A model generated the notes under the pieces. The model ran no database searches, had not been told where the DNA came from, and was given only the letters and a program-made list of their open reading frames with translations. Made by a program: the position numbers and the translations under genes. Of a stretch of 64,000 nucleotides of DNA, positions 16,849-25,819 are shown piece by piece; the stretch's first letter is position 1, and every line of letters begins with the position of its first letter. The stretch comes from a virus, in IMG/VR virus record IMGVR_UViG_3300021171_000005, positions 29,866 through 93,865 of that record. One strand, 5' to 3'.

Positions 16849-18779
16849 TGGCTACTCCGACACCACAGCCAATTGATATTTCGGCGGGTTTGGTTCCCAA
16901 ACAAGATGCGGGGTCCGGTATAGATTTATCTGCCGGTCTTGATCAGTCCACATCCGGACAACCCGCCGCCCCGCAAGCACCATTCTTAGAACGAATGGGG
17001 CAGGGAATTGCTTCTGGTGCTGCTGAAACAGTTGCGGGGCTGGGCAAGATCGGCAGCCACATTCCCGGTACAAGTTACGTTTCCGAGAAATTAGGTGATG
17101 CTCTCGGTCTTCCTAAACTAGGACCCGATCAGAATCCCTATGACACCGTAGAGAAATCCGTCCAGCACAATAAAGAGCAAGCCACTAATAATACTGCGGG
17201 GCGGATTGGATACGGAGGGGAAACGCTGACTGAATTTCTCTTGGGCGACGAGGCTCTAAAAGGTTTGTCGTTGGCGGATAAACTTAAGGCCGCCTCTGGC
17301 GTTGCTCAAATGTTTGAGAAATCCCCGAAATTGATGAAAGCTGTTCAGATTGGCGCGGATGCCATGAAGAACTATCCAAAGGCTACTGAAATTGTCGGCG
17401 AGGCTATGCGGCAAGGAGCGGTACAAGGAACGCAGACTCTTGCCAAGACTGGCGGGGATGTTGACGAGGCCGCCAAAGAAGGCGCAACGATGGCCGGGAC
17501 TTCCGGTGTTCTTGGCGCAGTCGGGGCAGGTGCCGGAAGCCTTCTTGAAAAAGGCGGCAAAGCCGCACAAACCGTAGAAACACTCGGCAAGGTTGCCGAA
17601 GCTGCACCATCCAAGGAAGAAGTAACCGAAGGTGCTAAAAACGCCGTAGATGCCGCCAAGCAATCCATGCACACGAAGTTCGAGGCGGGCATTCAAGATT
17701 TGACCGAACGTTTGGGCGATAAAGAAGTTCCTCATGCGGACAGTCCTATCGCCGCTACTGCAAAAGAATTGATTAAGGCTCCCGAACCAGCCGAGCACGG
17801 GTTGGTGGCTGCTGCGAAAGAAGCCGCTGGCGAAAGAATGGACAAACCAGTGAAGGCTTTGCTTGATAAGGCCGCTGCGCAAGAAGGGCAGGCGTGGAAA
17901 GTAAATGATTTAGTTGATTTCCGGCAAGCCGTTAGAAAATTGGCGGATTCTTACCCGCCCGGCGACCCTAATGCCCGAACGCTTTATAAATTGCTACCTT
18001 CCGTGGACGATACTTTGGGAAAGTTGGCAGATCAATCTGGGGATACTGCTGCTAAATCCGATTACGCGGCACTTCGAAAAGACTACAAAAACAAAATCAA
18101 ATATTTCACTCCGTCTGGAAAACCAGAGGATCGCATTGCTTATGCGACAGCCAATGTTTTACGCACAGGGACCAAAGAAGACATTGGCAAGTATCTCATG
18201 AGTGGTGATGCCCGAGCCAAGGTTAAAGCCTTGACTGGACTGTTGGGCGATGACGGGGCTAAAGATATTGGTAAAAATGTTTTCAGTACGATGCTAGAAG
18301 ATGCTTCTCCAAATGGAAGATTGAATCCGACAGCTCTTGTCCAGAAGTGGGCAAAGTTACCAAATGAAGCCAAGAACAGTCTCTTTGATTCTAAGATTGG
18401 CGACACCGCTATCCAACAGCTAATGCAGGATACCAAAAGCGCCGCTCAAGTTCAGAGATTGATGCGTTTAGGTGTGTTGTCTGCCATCTCTGGACCCATC
18501 GCTCATCCTATAGGCGCAGGAGTTGGAACTTTATTAGGATTGACAATCGAAGGCGGAGGATTTGAGGGCGGACGGAAAATGCTAGATTACGTTGCCAATC
18601 ACCCCGCAGTTTGGAAAAGTCTTGGATTGGCGGGAAAAGTTGCAAAAGCCGCCGAGTCCGGAACTGGACAAGCTCTCGGCACCGTAATCAAACAGCAGGC
18701 CGGACGCGGACTTAGCAGTGTAATGCAAGGGGCCTCGCAACCTTTGAGCGAACCCGCACCAATAGGAGAAGAACAATGA
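16848..18779 (+). CDS. Putative internal virion (ejection) protein 3
   Basis: 643 residues, Ala/Lys/Glu-rich and mostly helical, with several Ala/Gly stretches able to lie in membranes (GTSGVLGAVGAGAGSLLEKG about 218-237, ISGPIAHPIGAGVGTLLGLT about 546-565). The N-terminus repeats the DQS(T/S)SGQP phrase of the preceding protein, because both genes carry a palindrome site there. It starts on a TAATG overlap. The ejection role is inferred from composition and order. Confidence 0.5.
   Translation: MATPTPQPIDISAGLVPKQDAGSGIDLSAGLDQSTSGQPAAPQAPFLERMGQGIASGAAETVAGLGKIGSHIPGTSYVSEKLGDALGLPKLGPDQNPYDTVEKSVQHNKEQATNNTAGRIGYGGETLTEFLLGDEALKGLSLADKLKAASGVAQMFEKSPKLMKAVQIGADAMKNYPKATEIVGEAMRQGAVQGTQTLAKTGGDVDEAAKEGATMAGTSGVLGAVGAGAGSLLEKGGKAAQTVETLGKVAEAAPSKEEVTEGAKNAVDAAKQSMHTKFEAGIQDLTERLGDKEVPHADSPIAATAKELIKAPEPAEHGLVAAAKEAAGERMDKPVKALLDKAAAQEGQAWKVNDLVDFRQAVRKLADSYPPGDPNARTLYKLLPSVDDTLGKLADQSGDTAAKSDYAALRKDYKNKIKYFTPSGKPEDRIAYATANVLRTGTKEDIGKYLMSGDARAKVKALTGLLGDDGAKDIGKNVFSTMLEDASPNGRLNPTALVQKWAKLPNEAKNSLFDSKIGDTAIQQLMQDTKSAAQVQRLMRLGVLSAISGPIAHPIGAGVGTLLGLTIEGGGFEGGRKMLDYVANHPAVWKSLGLAGKVAKAAESGTGQALGTVIKQQAGRGLSSVMQGASQPLSEPAPIGEEQ
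16945..16960. repeat. Dispersed palindrome site (stoperator-like)
   Basis: AGTCCACATCCGGACA, arms GTCC/GGAC intact, near the start of the third internal-protein gene. Confidence 0.65.
18348..18363. repeat. Degenerate dispersed palindrome site
   Basis: TGTCCAGAAGTGGGCA: one base off the palindrome arms. It is only about 300 bp from the good site at 18655. Confidence 0.4.
18655..18670. repeat. Dispersed palindrome site (stoperator-like)
   Basis: AGTCCGGAACTGGACA, within the third internal-protein gene, encoding SGTGQ. Confidence 0.65.
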
Positions 18780-19087
18780 AATGCAGCGATCCCAATTGTG
18801 TATACGATCAATGTGCCGGGCATACTGAAGTAAAGCCCTTGGATTATACACACGAACATCAGAAAGTTAAGTCTCGTCTCACCGGTAAAAACGTCGAGAT
18901 CGCACAAGGGCCGATGCCCGCTGCCGCCGACCCGTCGAAAGGTGGATTGGTGCCCAGCAATCCGTTTGTTTCGCAGGCTCAAGCTGGCTATCTTCACAGT
19001 CATCCATCCGTACTCGGGGCCTCGCGATTGAAAGAATGGGATAACGCAACTCGTGGCAAGCACCTGCCAAAGCATGTGAAGAAATAA
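18776..19087 (+). CDS. Small phage protein with N-terminal Cys cluster
   Basis: 103 residues. CSDPNCVYDQCAGH at 3-16 is a likely metal knuckle. The C-terminal HPSVLGASRLKEWDNATRGK motif recurs in small proteins next to virion genes of other phages. GGAGAAGAACA precedes the ATG, which overlaps the previous stop. Function unknown. Confidence 0.6.
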   Translation: MKCSDPNCVYDQCAGHTEVKPLDYTHEHQKVKSRLTGKNVEIAQGPMPAAADPSKGGLVPSNPFVSQAQAGYLHSHPSVLGASRLKEWDNATRGKHLPKHVKK

Positions 19088-19548
19088 TGGGATATTCGTT
19101 GGGAAATTACGGTATCAGTACCGCCCCGCAACAAACGGTAGGCAGCAGTCGCTACGCAGACCTAATCAAAGGTCAGCTAGCATTGACAGCTTGGCGACAC
19201 GGCAGGACCTACGGTGGCCACGCCGCAAGTCTCTTGATCGCGCAGGTGATCGCTACGAGAGTTAAAAAGGGCTGGGGTAATTGGTTCGACGTTATTCAGA
19301 ACATCTATAAATGCTCCGCAACTTTGGAACAACCCATTGGCTTTCCGAATGCTTGGGACCGGGATTTTTTGAGAGTACTCGCAGAAATCGATGGCGTGTT
19401 CGATGGCACTGCCAAAGACAATACGAATGCGGCACTGTTTTGGGCAGACCTTAATAATATAACCTCCGAGTGGTTCCTAGAAAATGTGGCGCGGTCACCT
19501 AATCATACCCGTGTAGCAGATATGAATTCATTGACGTTCTGGAGCTAA
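19087..19548 (+). CDS. SleB-like cell-wall-hydrolase-related protein (tentative)
   Basis: 153 residues. The layout (HAASLLIAQVIATRVKKGWGNWFDVI, ... NAALFWADLNNITSEWFLEN, ... RVADMNSLTFW) has the feel of the Hydrolase_2/SleB cell-wall hydrolase fold, in which a 'VAxVxxNR' helix precedes the active-site region. The usual catalytic Glu is not obvious, so it may be a structural relative. It sits between ejection proteins and fibres, consistent with a virion-associated wall-opening function if active. Confidence 0.4.
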   Translation: MGYSLGNYGISTAPQQTVGSSRYADLIKGQLALTAWRHGRTYGGHAASLLIAQVIATRVKKGWGNWFDVIQNIYKCSATLEQPIGFPNAWDRDFLRVLAEIDGVFDGTAKDNTNAALFWADLNNITSEWFLENVARSPNHTRVADMNSLTFWS

Positions 19549-20286
19549 ATGGCGACACCTACGGGCATGGCGCAGATTAAGGGTGGATTGTTTCAGGACC
19601 TAGAAGGCTCCCCGCTTTCTAATGGCACCCTGCTTATTGAACTCAGCCATGACTGCAATTTAGGCAGTGTTCCTGAGCAAGTGGTTGCGGGGCTCAAGCG
19701 AATTGTCACGCTGGATACTAACGGAAATATTCCAAGTAATCCGCCAACGTATTTGTTTATTAATTCGTTGCTTACACCCGCAGGTAGTTACTATATTGTT
19801 CGGGGCTTTAAGAGCGACGGCACCAACGCTTTTGGACCGCAGTTTTGGGTGATATCCACCGATCCAACCGACGTAGGCACTTTGATTCCTACTAATCCGC
19901 CGGGCGGTATTCCGATTGTAGCGGCGGCGACACGAGTTGCATCGTTCAATTTTCAAGTTGATGGCGGCGGTTCTGCGATTACAACCGGCGCAAAAGGACA
20001 GTGGTCAGTTCCGACCGCTTGTACGGTGACCGGGTGGGTTTTAACAGCGGATCAATCTGGCTCCTGTGTAATAGACGTTTTGCGCTCGACGTATGCGGGG
20101 TTTCCTACGACTGTCAGTATTGCCTCGACCGACAAGCCAACTTTAAGTTCGGCGCAGAAAAATGAGAACCTTGCGTTAAGTGTTTGGACGACGGCTCTCG
20201 CACAGGGTGACGAACTCCAAATAAATGTCAATTCGGCCTCTACGGTGACCCGCGTAAATCTTAGTATTTTGGTTTCGATTCCGTGA
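19549..20286 (+). CDS. Tail fibre protein with shared anchor domain, A
   Basis: 245 residues. The first 125 residues (GLFQDLEGSPLSNGTLLIEL, SNPPTYLF, YYIVRGFKSDGTNAFGPQFW, DVGTLIPTNPPGG) are closely related to the first 125 of the protein at 21014, so they form a common attachment module. The remaining about 120 residues are a unique beta domain, presumably receptor binding. It ends in an overlap with the next gene (GTGA). Confidence 0.65.
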   Translation: MATPTGMAQIKGGLFQDLEGSPLSNGTLLIELSHDCNLGSVPEQVVAGLKRIVTLDTNGNIPSNPPTYLFINSLLTPAGSYYIVRGFKSDGTNAFGPQFWVISTDPTDVGTLIPTNPPGGIPIVAAATRVASFNFQVDGGGSAITTGAKGQWSVPTACTVTGWVLTADQSGSCVIDVLRSTYAGFPTTVSIASTDKPTLSSAQKNENLALSVWTTALAQGDELQINVNSASTVTRVNLSILVSIP

Positions 20287-21011
20287 GTATCGCCCTAGTA
20301 CAATCTACGCTCGGCGGCCATACCACATCCTCAAGTAACGGCAGCATATCTTGTACTGGAAATTTTTCTTCAAATACAACAAGCGGCAATTTTCTTATGG
20401 CCGCGTGCTGGTTCACTAGCAGTAATGCAACTCAACCGGGACCACCCACTTTATCCACATCTGGACAAGGTGCGGGATTTTGGACACAGCTCGGCGGCTC
20501 CGCAGGCGCGGATGGCGGCACTCTTTGGAAGGGAAAAACGCTTATTGGAATAGTTCCTAATGCCCCTGCCATCTCTTCTGGAACCGCGACAACTTTTAGC
20601 TATGCTTCCGGCGGCAATGGTGGAACTAAAACAGTAGAATTTGCATTATTTGAATTCTCCGGAGTGTCTCAAACTGCGGGGGCAGGCGGTGTGGATAATA
20701 GCGGTAACACGTCCGGGGCGGCGAGTACTCCCAATCCCGGCAATCTTACCACTACAGCTTCAGATTTATTAGTGGCTATTTATGCTGGGGAAACTGGTTT
20801 GATCTCTGCGGGGTCGGGATACGCTCTAGGACCAAATCCCGTCGCAGTTCAGTTCGGACAAGTGCAGTATGCTTTAAACGTAACCGCAGGAACAATAGCT
20901 ACTGCTTTCTCTGGAGGAACCGAAACGCAGTGGGGCGCGGCAGCTATTGCGTTTTTACCCAGCGTACCGAGCAGTAGTGGCAATAATTCATATGGATTCT
21001 ATTTCGGATAA
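20283..21011 (+). CDS. Putative receptor-binding/fibre protein
   Basis: 242 residues starting at GTG that overlaps the previous stop. All beta, Gly/Ser/Thr-rich, with a ConA-like feel (FLMAACWFTSSN, VEFALFEFSGVSQTAGAGGV, TTASDLLVAIYAG, GAAAIAFLPS), a pattern often seen in phage and bacterial jelly-roll surface domains. It lacks the anchor domain of its two neighbours, so it may bind to one of them. Confidence 0.55.
   Translation: MSIALVQSTLGGHTTSSSNGSISCTGNFSSNTTSGNFLMAACWFTSSNATQPGPPTLSTSGQGAGFWTQLGGSAGADGGTLWKGKTLIGIVPNAPAISSGTATTFSYASGGNGGTKTVEFALFEFSGVSQTAGAGGVDNSGNTSGAASTPNPGNLTTTASDLLVAIYAGETGLISAGSGYALGPNPVAVQFGQVQYALNVTAGTIATAFSGGTETQWGAAAIAFLPSVPSSSGNNSYGFYFG
20452..20467. repeat. 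Dispersed palindrome site, one-base variant
   Basis: TATCCACATCTGGACA: left arm has one change. Within a fibre gene, encoding STSGQ. Confidence 0.55.
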
Positions 21012-21013
21012 AT

Positions 21014-22207
21014 ATGCCCGTACCTAATCTCCAGCTCACCGGCGGACACTTTCAGGACGAGTTTGGCTCGCCACTGAGTTTTGGATATATTTTACTGGAA
21101 TTGAGCCACGATGCTAAGGAAACTACTGATCCGGGAACTGTTTCCGGAGCGCTTAAGAAAACAATCAATCTTGATATAAATGGCAGTATCCCCAGCAATC
21201 CACCGGTTTTGCTATGGGATAATGCCGATCTTCTACCCAGCGGCACCTTCTACATCGTTCGCTGGTTCAAGCAAGACGGCACGGAAGCCTCTAAATACCC
21301 GCAGTACTGGCAGTTAACGGCCTCCCCGAACCCCTTAGACGTAGGAACGATCATTCCCGTCAATCCGCCCGGTGGATTAATTGGTGGGGGCGGTAGTGGC
21401 ACAGTAACCAGCGTCGGCCTCGTCATGCCCGCCGAATTTACGGTTTCCGGAAGCCCTGTTACGAGTTCCGGAACTATAACAGTTACAAAGGCTAATGAGA
21501 CGGCCAATACATTATTTGCGGGGCCGGGTAGTGGCGCAGCCGCCGCGCCAACATTCAGAACACTCGTAGTCAATGATTTCAATTCTGGAACAGGCGCAAC
21601 GTCTTCTACCTTTTGGCGGGGCGACGGCACTTGGGCTGCCACCGGAGTCTCGCTAGCTACTGCGGGACAAGGCGGATTTTTCGGACCCGGACTATTCATA
21701 GACGGGTCACAGATGGATCAAATTGGCGTTACCTCCGCTACAGTTGTGAACGCCAATAACCAAGTTCGCGTCACGCAATTCGTTCTCGCGTACTCTATCA
21801 CGATTCGAAATATCAGCACTGCGGTTTCGAACAACGTAGCGGCGAATTCGATCACATTCGGTATTTATAATATGTCCGGAAACAAGTTACTGGATTCCGG
21901 CACATTTGCTATAGCTACTTCTCCGACCATACAGACAAATACTCTTGGTAGCCCCGTGACACTGAGCCCCGGAGTATATTGGCTTGCTCAATCCTCGACT
22001 ACGAACTCCGGTTGCACGGTGTTAGGTATCCAGCCGTCTGATGATACGAAACACGGCGAGATCATGTATAACACGAACTCAGTTCGATACGGGACGGCGG
22101 CGAACGCTGCATCCTTCGGAGTGCTCCCGGCAACTCTCGGAACCGTGACCTCACACTTGCCGAATACCGACGGTGTGGGTATTTCTTGTCCGTTCTTCGA
22201 ACCATAA
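21014..22207 (+). CDS. Tail fibre protein with shared anchor domain, B
   Basis: 397 residues. Anchor module at 1-125 as in the gene at 19549 (GGHFQDEFGSPLSFGYILLEL ... DVGTIIPVNPPGG). A Gly-rich hinge and a GSGTVTSVGL segment follow; the latter is shared with the gene at 23389. Then come a repetitive shaft and a unique C-terminal domain (NNQVRVTQFVLAYSITIRNI ... VTLSPGVYWLAQSSTTNSG). The domain order is that of a trimeric fibre: base, hinge, shaft, knob. Confidence 0.65.
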   Translation: MPVPNLQLTGGHFQDEFGSPLSFGYILLELSHDAKETTDPGTVSGALKKTINLDINGSIPSNPPVLLWDNADLLPSGTFYIVRWFKQDGTEASKYPQYWQLTASPNPLDVGTIIPVNPPGGLIGGGGSGTVTSVGLVMPAEFTVSGSPVTSSGTITVTKANETANTLFAGPGSGAAAAPTFRTLVVNDFNSGTGATSSTFWRGDGTWAATGVSLATAGQGGFFGPGLFIDGSQMDQIGVTSATVVNANNQVRVTQFVLAYSITIRNISTAVSNNVAANSITFGIYNMSGNKLLDSGTFAIATSPTIQTNTLGSPVTLSPGVYWLAQSSTTNSGCTVLGIQPSDDTKHGEIMYNTNSVRYGTAANAASFGVLPATLGTVTSHLPNTDGVGISCPFFEP

Positions 22208-22266
22208 GACTCTACGGCCCAAATCCCCTGCGAGGCCGATAAATCAATCCTAAGGATATTCTGGCC

Positions 22267-22542
22267 ATGCAAGATTCCACCCCTTTTGCGTGGGCAGTCG
22301 ATCATATTCAGTTGATTGGCTGGCCCGCAGTGTGTATTGCTGTTTATAAATTTGCGCGATTTTTGGATCAAATGCAACATCGCGCAGCCGTTGTAGAAGA
22401 TAACGTAAATTCAATGGCGTCAAATCACTTCCCGCATATGGAAGCCTCATTAAATTCCATCGATGAAACATTACAACGGCAAGAAACTAGATGGGAAGCT
22501 TGGCTGACCGCGCAAGCCGCACACAATCGTAAAGATTCTTAA
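22267..22542 (+). CDS. Small membrane protein, holin-like or unknown
   Basis: 91 residues. One hydrophobic segment at about 14-30 (IQLIGWPAVCIAVYKFARF) is followed by an amphipathic coiled-coil region (VEDNVNSMASNHFPHMEASL ... TLQRQETRWEAWL). Phages often carry such a protein after fibres. It could be a holin, but a single segment and the distance from the lysozyme gene make this uncertain. AAGGATATT lies upstream. Confidence 0.5.
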   Translation: MQDSTPFAWAVDHIQLIGWPAVCIAVYKFARFLDQMQHRAAVVEDNVNSMASNHFPHMEASLNSIDETLQRQETRWEAWLTAQAAHNRKDS

Positions 22543-22543
22543 T

Positions 22544-22559
22544 TGTCCACATCTGGACA
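22544..22559. repeat. Dispersed palindrome site (stoperator-like)
   Basis: TGTCCACATCTGGACA, arms intact and flanked by T and A to give an 18-bp dyad. It fills the 19-bp gap between two convergent genes. Confidence 0.75.
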
Positions 22560-22561
22560 AA

Positions 22562-23056
22562 CTATAGTTTATTGAGGCAGGCAAACTCCCCGAAATATTT
22601 AATTGCAGCTTCGTTATAGGCGCGGGCGGCGTCAACCTCATTATCAAAATATCCAAGATGCAGATTCTTTTTACTTCCATCGTTTAACCAAATAACGGAA
22701 CGCCATCTGCCCTTCTGTTGCGTAACGCCTTTAAATTTGGAGTGGGTATTTGATCTAGTTTTCCGTTTATTTCTAGAATTCTCGTGCGCTTTGGAGAGCC
22801 GCATATTCTCTTTTCGACAGTCCAGCGCATTATGATTGATATGATCAACATAAATACGAGAATCAGTTACGTTCATAATAAATCTGTGTAGTCGAATTTC
22901 CTTCTTCTTGCCGGGACTGATGTATTGCCCGCGATGAGCATAAATCATTCTGCTGTGCGGAGCGATTAGCACAGACCAGTGGTATTGTGACACTCGTTCA
23001 TAATCTTCATCATCAACAATTGCTTCGTAGCCTTGCGTTAACGGTATTCTTTTCAT
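22562..23056 (-). CDS. HNH endonuclease with AP2 DNA-binding domain
   Basis: 164 residues from the ATG at 23056; the longer frame is rejected because the promoter lies within it. The N-terminus is GYEAIVDDEDYERVSQYHW. The HNH core is RLHRFIMN, YVDHINHNALDCRKENMRL and HENSRNKRK. A C-terminal AP2 domain follows (KFKGVTQQKGRWRSVIWLND, LGYFDNEVDAARAYNEAAIK). This HNH plus AP2 architecture is well known in phage homing nucleases. It is inserted antisense among tail genes. Confidence 0.9.
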   Translation of the reverse strand: MKRIPLTQGYEAIVDDEDYERVSQYHWSVLIAPHSRMIYAHRGQYISPGKKKEIRLHRFIMNVTDSRIYVDHINHNALDCRKENMRLSKAHENSRNKRKTRSNTHSKFKGVTQQKGRWRSVIWLNDGSKKNLHLGYFDNEVDAARAYNEAAIKYFGEFACLNKL

Positions 23057-23063
23057 ACCGCTA

Positions 23064-23092
23064 ATTATACCACACAAAACTCATTCTTTCAA
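23064..23092 (-). promoter_or_regulatory. Strong promoter for the HNH-AP2 gene
   Basis: Minus strand: TTGAAA (23092-23087), 17-bp spacer, TATAAT (23069-23064), then seven bases to the ATG. This places the transcription start on the start codon, so the mRNA would be leaderless. Confidence 0.7.
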
Positions 23093-23113
23093 CTATTAAA
23101 AAGGACCAATTTT

Positions 23114-23386
23114 ATGGGCTATCAGTTTTATCCGTTTAAATGTACGCAAGTTACTGTTACCGGAACCGCCACGCAATTAGTGGCAGCAAATGCCTCGCGA
23201 TCTGGATTTCAAGTTGTAAATACCAGCACCACGGACGTTTATCTAGGCGAGTCGAATGTCACTACATCGACAGGGCATCTTCTGACTGGTACGAAGGGCG
23301 CAAGTATTGGGTTCGCAACCACACAGGCTGTTTACGGAATCACTAGCGGTGCTTCCGAAGTAGTCACGATTCTGGAGACGTTCTAG
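23114..23386 (+). CDS. Small virion protein
   Basis: 90 residues, beta-rich (QVTVTGTATQLVAANASRSG, FQVVNTSTTDVYLG, ASIGFATTQAVYGIT). Short proteins with 'A-S-R-xGFxVxNTS...VYLG' are common near phage tail genes, possibly as decoration or tail-tip proteins. It resumes the rightward gene run after the antisense HNH cassette. Confidence 0.6.
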   Translation: MGYQFYPFKCTQVTVTGTATQLVAANASRSGFQVVNTSTTDVYLGESNVTTSTGHLLTGTKGASIGFATTQAVYGITSGASEVVTILETF

Positions 23387-23388
23387 AT

Positions 23389-24498
23389 ATGAACAAACAA
23401 TATACTGTTCCTACTGGAAATACTCCGGGTTCTGGCGGCGGGGGCGGAGGAAGCGGCACCGTAACGTCCGTGTCCATGACCGGGGACGGAACCGTACTTA
23501 ATTCTGTAGTTCCCGGTTCTCCGGTAACGACTTCCGGTACTTTGGCCCCTACTCTCGCAAACGCGGGGGGCGGCACAGTATTAGGAAATAATACTACGTC
23601 GTCTGCAGCTCCTGCTTATACGACCGCGCCTGTGTTGGGAATCCCCGGTACGTCCACTGGTTCCATAGCTTTGGCGTCTTCCACTGCTTCGGGTAAATAT
23701 ACAATTACCGCTCCCGCAAATGCGGCGACCCCGACGCTAACGTTGCCAACGGGAACGGGAACATTTGCTGTTACCGCATCTGCGCCAATTGTCCTGAATG
23801 CGACCACTGGGGCATTGACCGCTCCGACCGCAGTTACATCTGCTGCATCGTTGACTTCGAATGCAGTGGTTCTTGGCGGGGGTGGGCAAGCAACTTCTAC
23901 TCAGACTTTTTTAACCACAGATGGTGCGGCCAAGCTCACTGTCGGTGTGATTGGCGGTGGAAATGGTGTGTTGGCGCTGGCGGGTAATACTAGCGGAACC
24001 GCGACATTCACTGCTCCGGCAGTCGCGGGTACTTCTAACAATCCCGTAGCAGTAAGCAATATTTTAACCGGACCCGATGGAGGGCTGACCACTCCGACTT
24101 ACGGGTTCACGAATTCAACGAGCATAGGCATGTCGCAGAGCGGCGGCTCGATGAACCTCAATTCCGCCAGCAACATCAATCTTGCCTCCGGTGGCTCGAT
24201 CCTGTGGCAGTTTCAGGGCGGCGGCGATTTCCTATTTAACAAAGGGAAAGGAGCACACATCCGTACCCAAGCGGCTAACAATGATATGGCCGGTACCCTC
24301 ACTTCCGGTTCAGGCACAACGGTATCTGCCACGTTTACCACCAATTATACATCTACTCCTGCCATCGTGATCACTCCTACTACTGCTGGAATCACGTCTG
24401 CCATCATTACCTCTCAATCGAATTCAGGATTTACGATAACTTACGCTCCTAGCGGAGCCGCTACGTTTAACTATCTCGTTATTGGTAATCCTAATTAG
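23389..24498 (+). CDS. Tail fibre protein
   Basis: 369 residues. A short head, a Gly run (about 14-22), GSGTVTSVSMTGDGTVLNS as in the gene at 21014, then a long Thr/Ala/Gly-rich repetitive shaft. The C-terminal domain begins near 'GGDFLFNKGKGAHIRTQAAN' and ends in a beta fold (TTNYTSTPAIVITPTTAGIT). Typical of side-fibre shafts and knobs. Confidence 0.65.
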   Translation: MNKQYTVPTGNTPGSGGGGGGSGTVTSVSMTGDGTVLNSVVPGSPVTTSGTLAPTLANAGGGTVLGNNTTSSAAPAYTTAPVLGIPGTSTGSIALASSTASGKYTITAPANAATPTLTLPTGTGTFAVTASAPIVLNATTGALTAPTAVTSAASLTSNAVVLGGGGQATSTQTFLTTDGAAKLTVGVIGGGNGVLALAGNTSGTATFTAPAVAGTSNNPVAVSNILTGPDGGLTTPTYGFTNSTSIGMSQSGGSMNLNSASNINLASGGSILWQFQGGGDFLFNKGKGAHIRTQAANNDMAGTLTSGSGTTVSATFTTNYTSTPAIVITPTTAGITSAIITSQSNSGFTITYAPSGAATFNYLVIGNPN

Positions 24499-24499
24499 T

Positions 24500-25819
24500 A
24501 TGGCAACCCCAAAACCATTCACAAAGCAATCGATAGTAACAACTTCTGACCAAGATGCCCTTCAAATTAAGGACATTAAAGGAGATGTTGTTGGCTGGAT
24601 TGATTCGTCCGGAACTGGACAGGGTAATTTGGCGAGTGGAGGCGGCGGTGGAACTCCCAGTGGATCAAATACTCAAATACAATTCAACGATTCGGGTTCG
24701 TTCGGCGGCAATGCAAATTTTGCTTTCAACAAAAGTGTGAACACAGTTGGAGGCGTAGGAATTGGGCCGGGTAATACTCCGGGTCAAATTGATCCTATTT
24801 CTGGCGAAACTTCAGGCCCGACCGGTACATCAATCCTCGATGTTACTCAAAGTATATCATCGTCTTCGTTGCCCAATAATACAAGTGCAACATTAGTTAG
24901 TGGCATCGAGGCAAATCCATCGGCTGATAGTAGTAATACATATTTCGCCTTATGGAACATCGCCTCTTCGAAATCCACTAATACTCACGCAATTAGTCAA
25001 ATTGTCGCGCAGCTAGTTGAAGCTGATCATCTTGGTAGTGGGGCTGTTACAAATATTATTGGCGTAACTGGAGGCGCGTTCAACGACAGTTCAGGTAGCG
25101 TCGCCTCTATAGCGGGATTACTTTATTCAGCCCAAAATACGGGTAGCGGCCCTGCCACAAGCGTAACAGGAATATTAATTGAGAGTACCGGAGCGGCGGG
25201 TTCCGGAACTGTTACAAATAATTATGGAATTCGTGTTGCCAGTCCCTCAACCGCTGCGGTAGTTTCTCACAACTACGGTCTTCGGATAGAAGATCAAACA
25301 GGCGGAGGGGGCAATAACCCAGATACTTGGGCAATTTTCGTCGCTGCAGCAGCGGATAAGAGTCAACTTGGCATCGTTCAGATGCAGGGTGCTCTTACCA
25401 AATATAATAATATTTCAACAGTTGCAAACGGCATTCCATCCATATACGGACAAGCGAATCTTACTGCGCAAGGGGCGAATGTAGCGGCAACGACATTATA
25501 CGCGGTCCCCGCTTCCGGAACCGGTATTTACGAAATAACTGTTTATATTGTTGTATCGCAGCCGGGAACAAATTCATCCACTTTGCCGGATTCTCGCCTT
25601 ATCTATACTGATCAAGATTCCTCGGCCACAATTACAGTAAATGCGACGGCGTCAAGTACAGGCAATACCACATCAACCTTCCAACAGTTTACATTTGTGG
25701 TAAATGCAAAAGCCTCAACTAATATTCAATACGACATTGGCCAAGTTACCCCCTACGCCACATCCGGAGCAACCTCAATGCAATTTGCGTATAGAGCACG
25801 AGCGAAATATCTAGGCTAA
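24500..25819 (+). CDS. Tail fibre protein with VDLTAQ-type C-terminal domain
   Basis: 439 residues from the ATG two bases after the previous stop. The N-terminal part (VTTSDQDALQIKDIKGDVVG, then GGGGGTPSGSNTQIQFNDSG) is typical of fibre heads. The shaft is Ser/Asn/Gly-rich. The last about 125 residues are a copy of the recurrent domain (QANLTAQGANVAATTLYAV ... TSMQFAYRARAKYLG). It overlaps the next gene by TAATG. Confidence 0.6.
   Translation: MATPKPFTKQSIVTTSDQDALQIKDIKGDVVGWIDSSGTGQGNLASGGGGGTPSGSNTQIQFNDSGSFGGNANFAFNKSVNTVGGVGIGPGNTPGQIDPISGETSGPTGTSILDVTQSISSSSLPNNTSATLVSGIEANPSADSSNTYFALWNIASSKSTNTHAISQIVAQLVEADHLGSGAVTNIIGVTGGAFNDSSGSVASIAGLLYSAQNTGSGPATSVTGILIESTGAAGSGTVTNNYGIRVASPSTAAVVSHNYGLRIEDQTGGGGNNPDTWAIFVAAAADKSQLGIVQMQGALTKYNNISTVANGIPSIYGQANLTAQGANVAATTLYAVPASGTGIYEITVYIVVSQPGTNSSTLPDSRLIYTDQDSSATITVNATASSTGNTTSTFQQFTFVVNAKASTNIQYDIGQVTPYATSGATSMQFAYRARAKYLG
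24606..24621. repeat. Dispersed palindrome site (stoperator-like)
   Basis: CGTCCGGAACTGGACA, arms GTCC/GGAC intact, near the start of a fibre gene, encoding SGTGQ. Confidence 0.65.
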
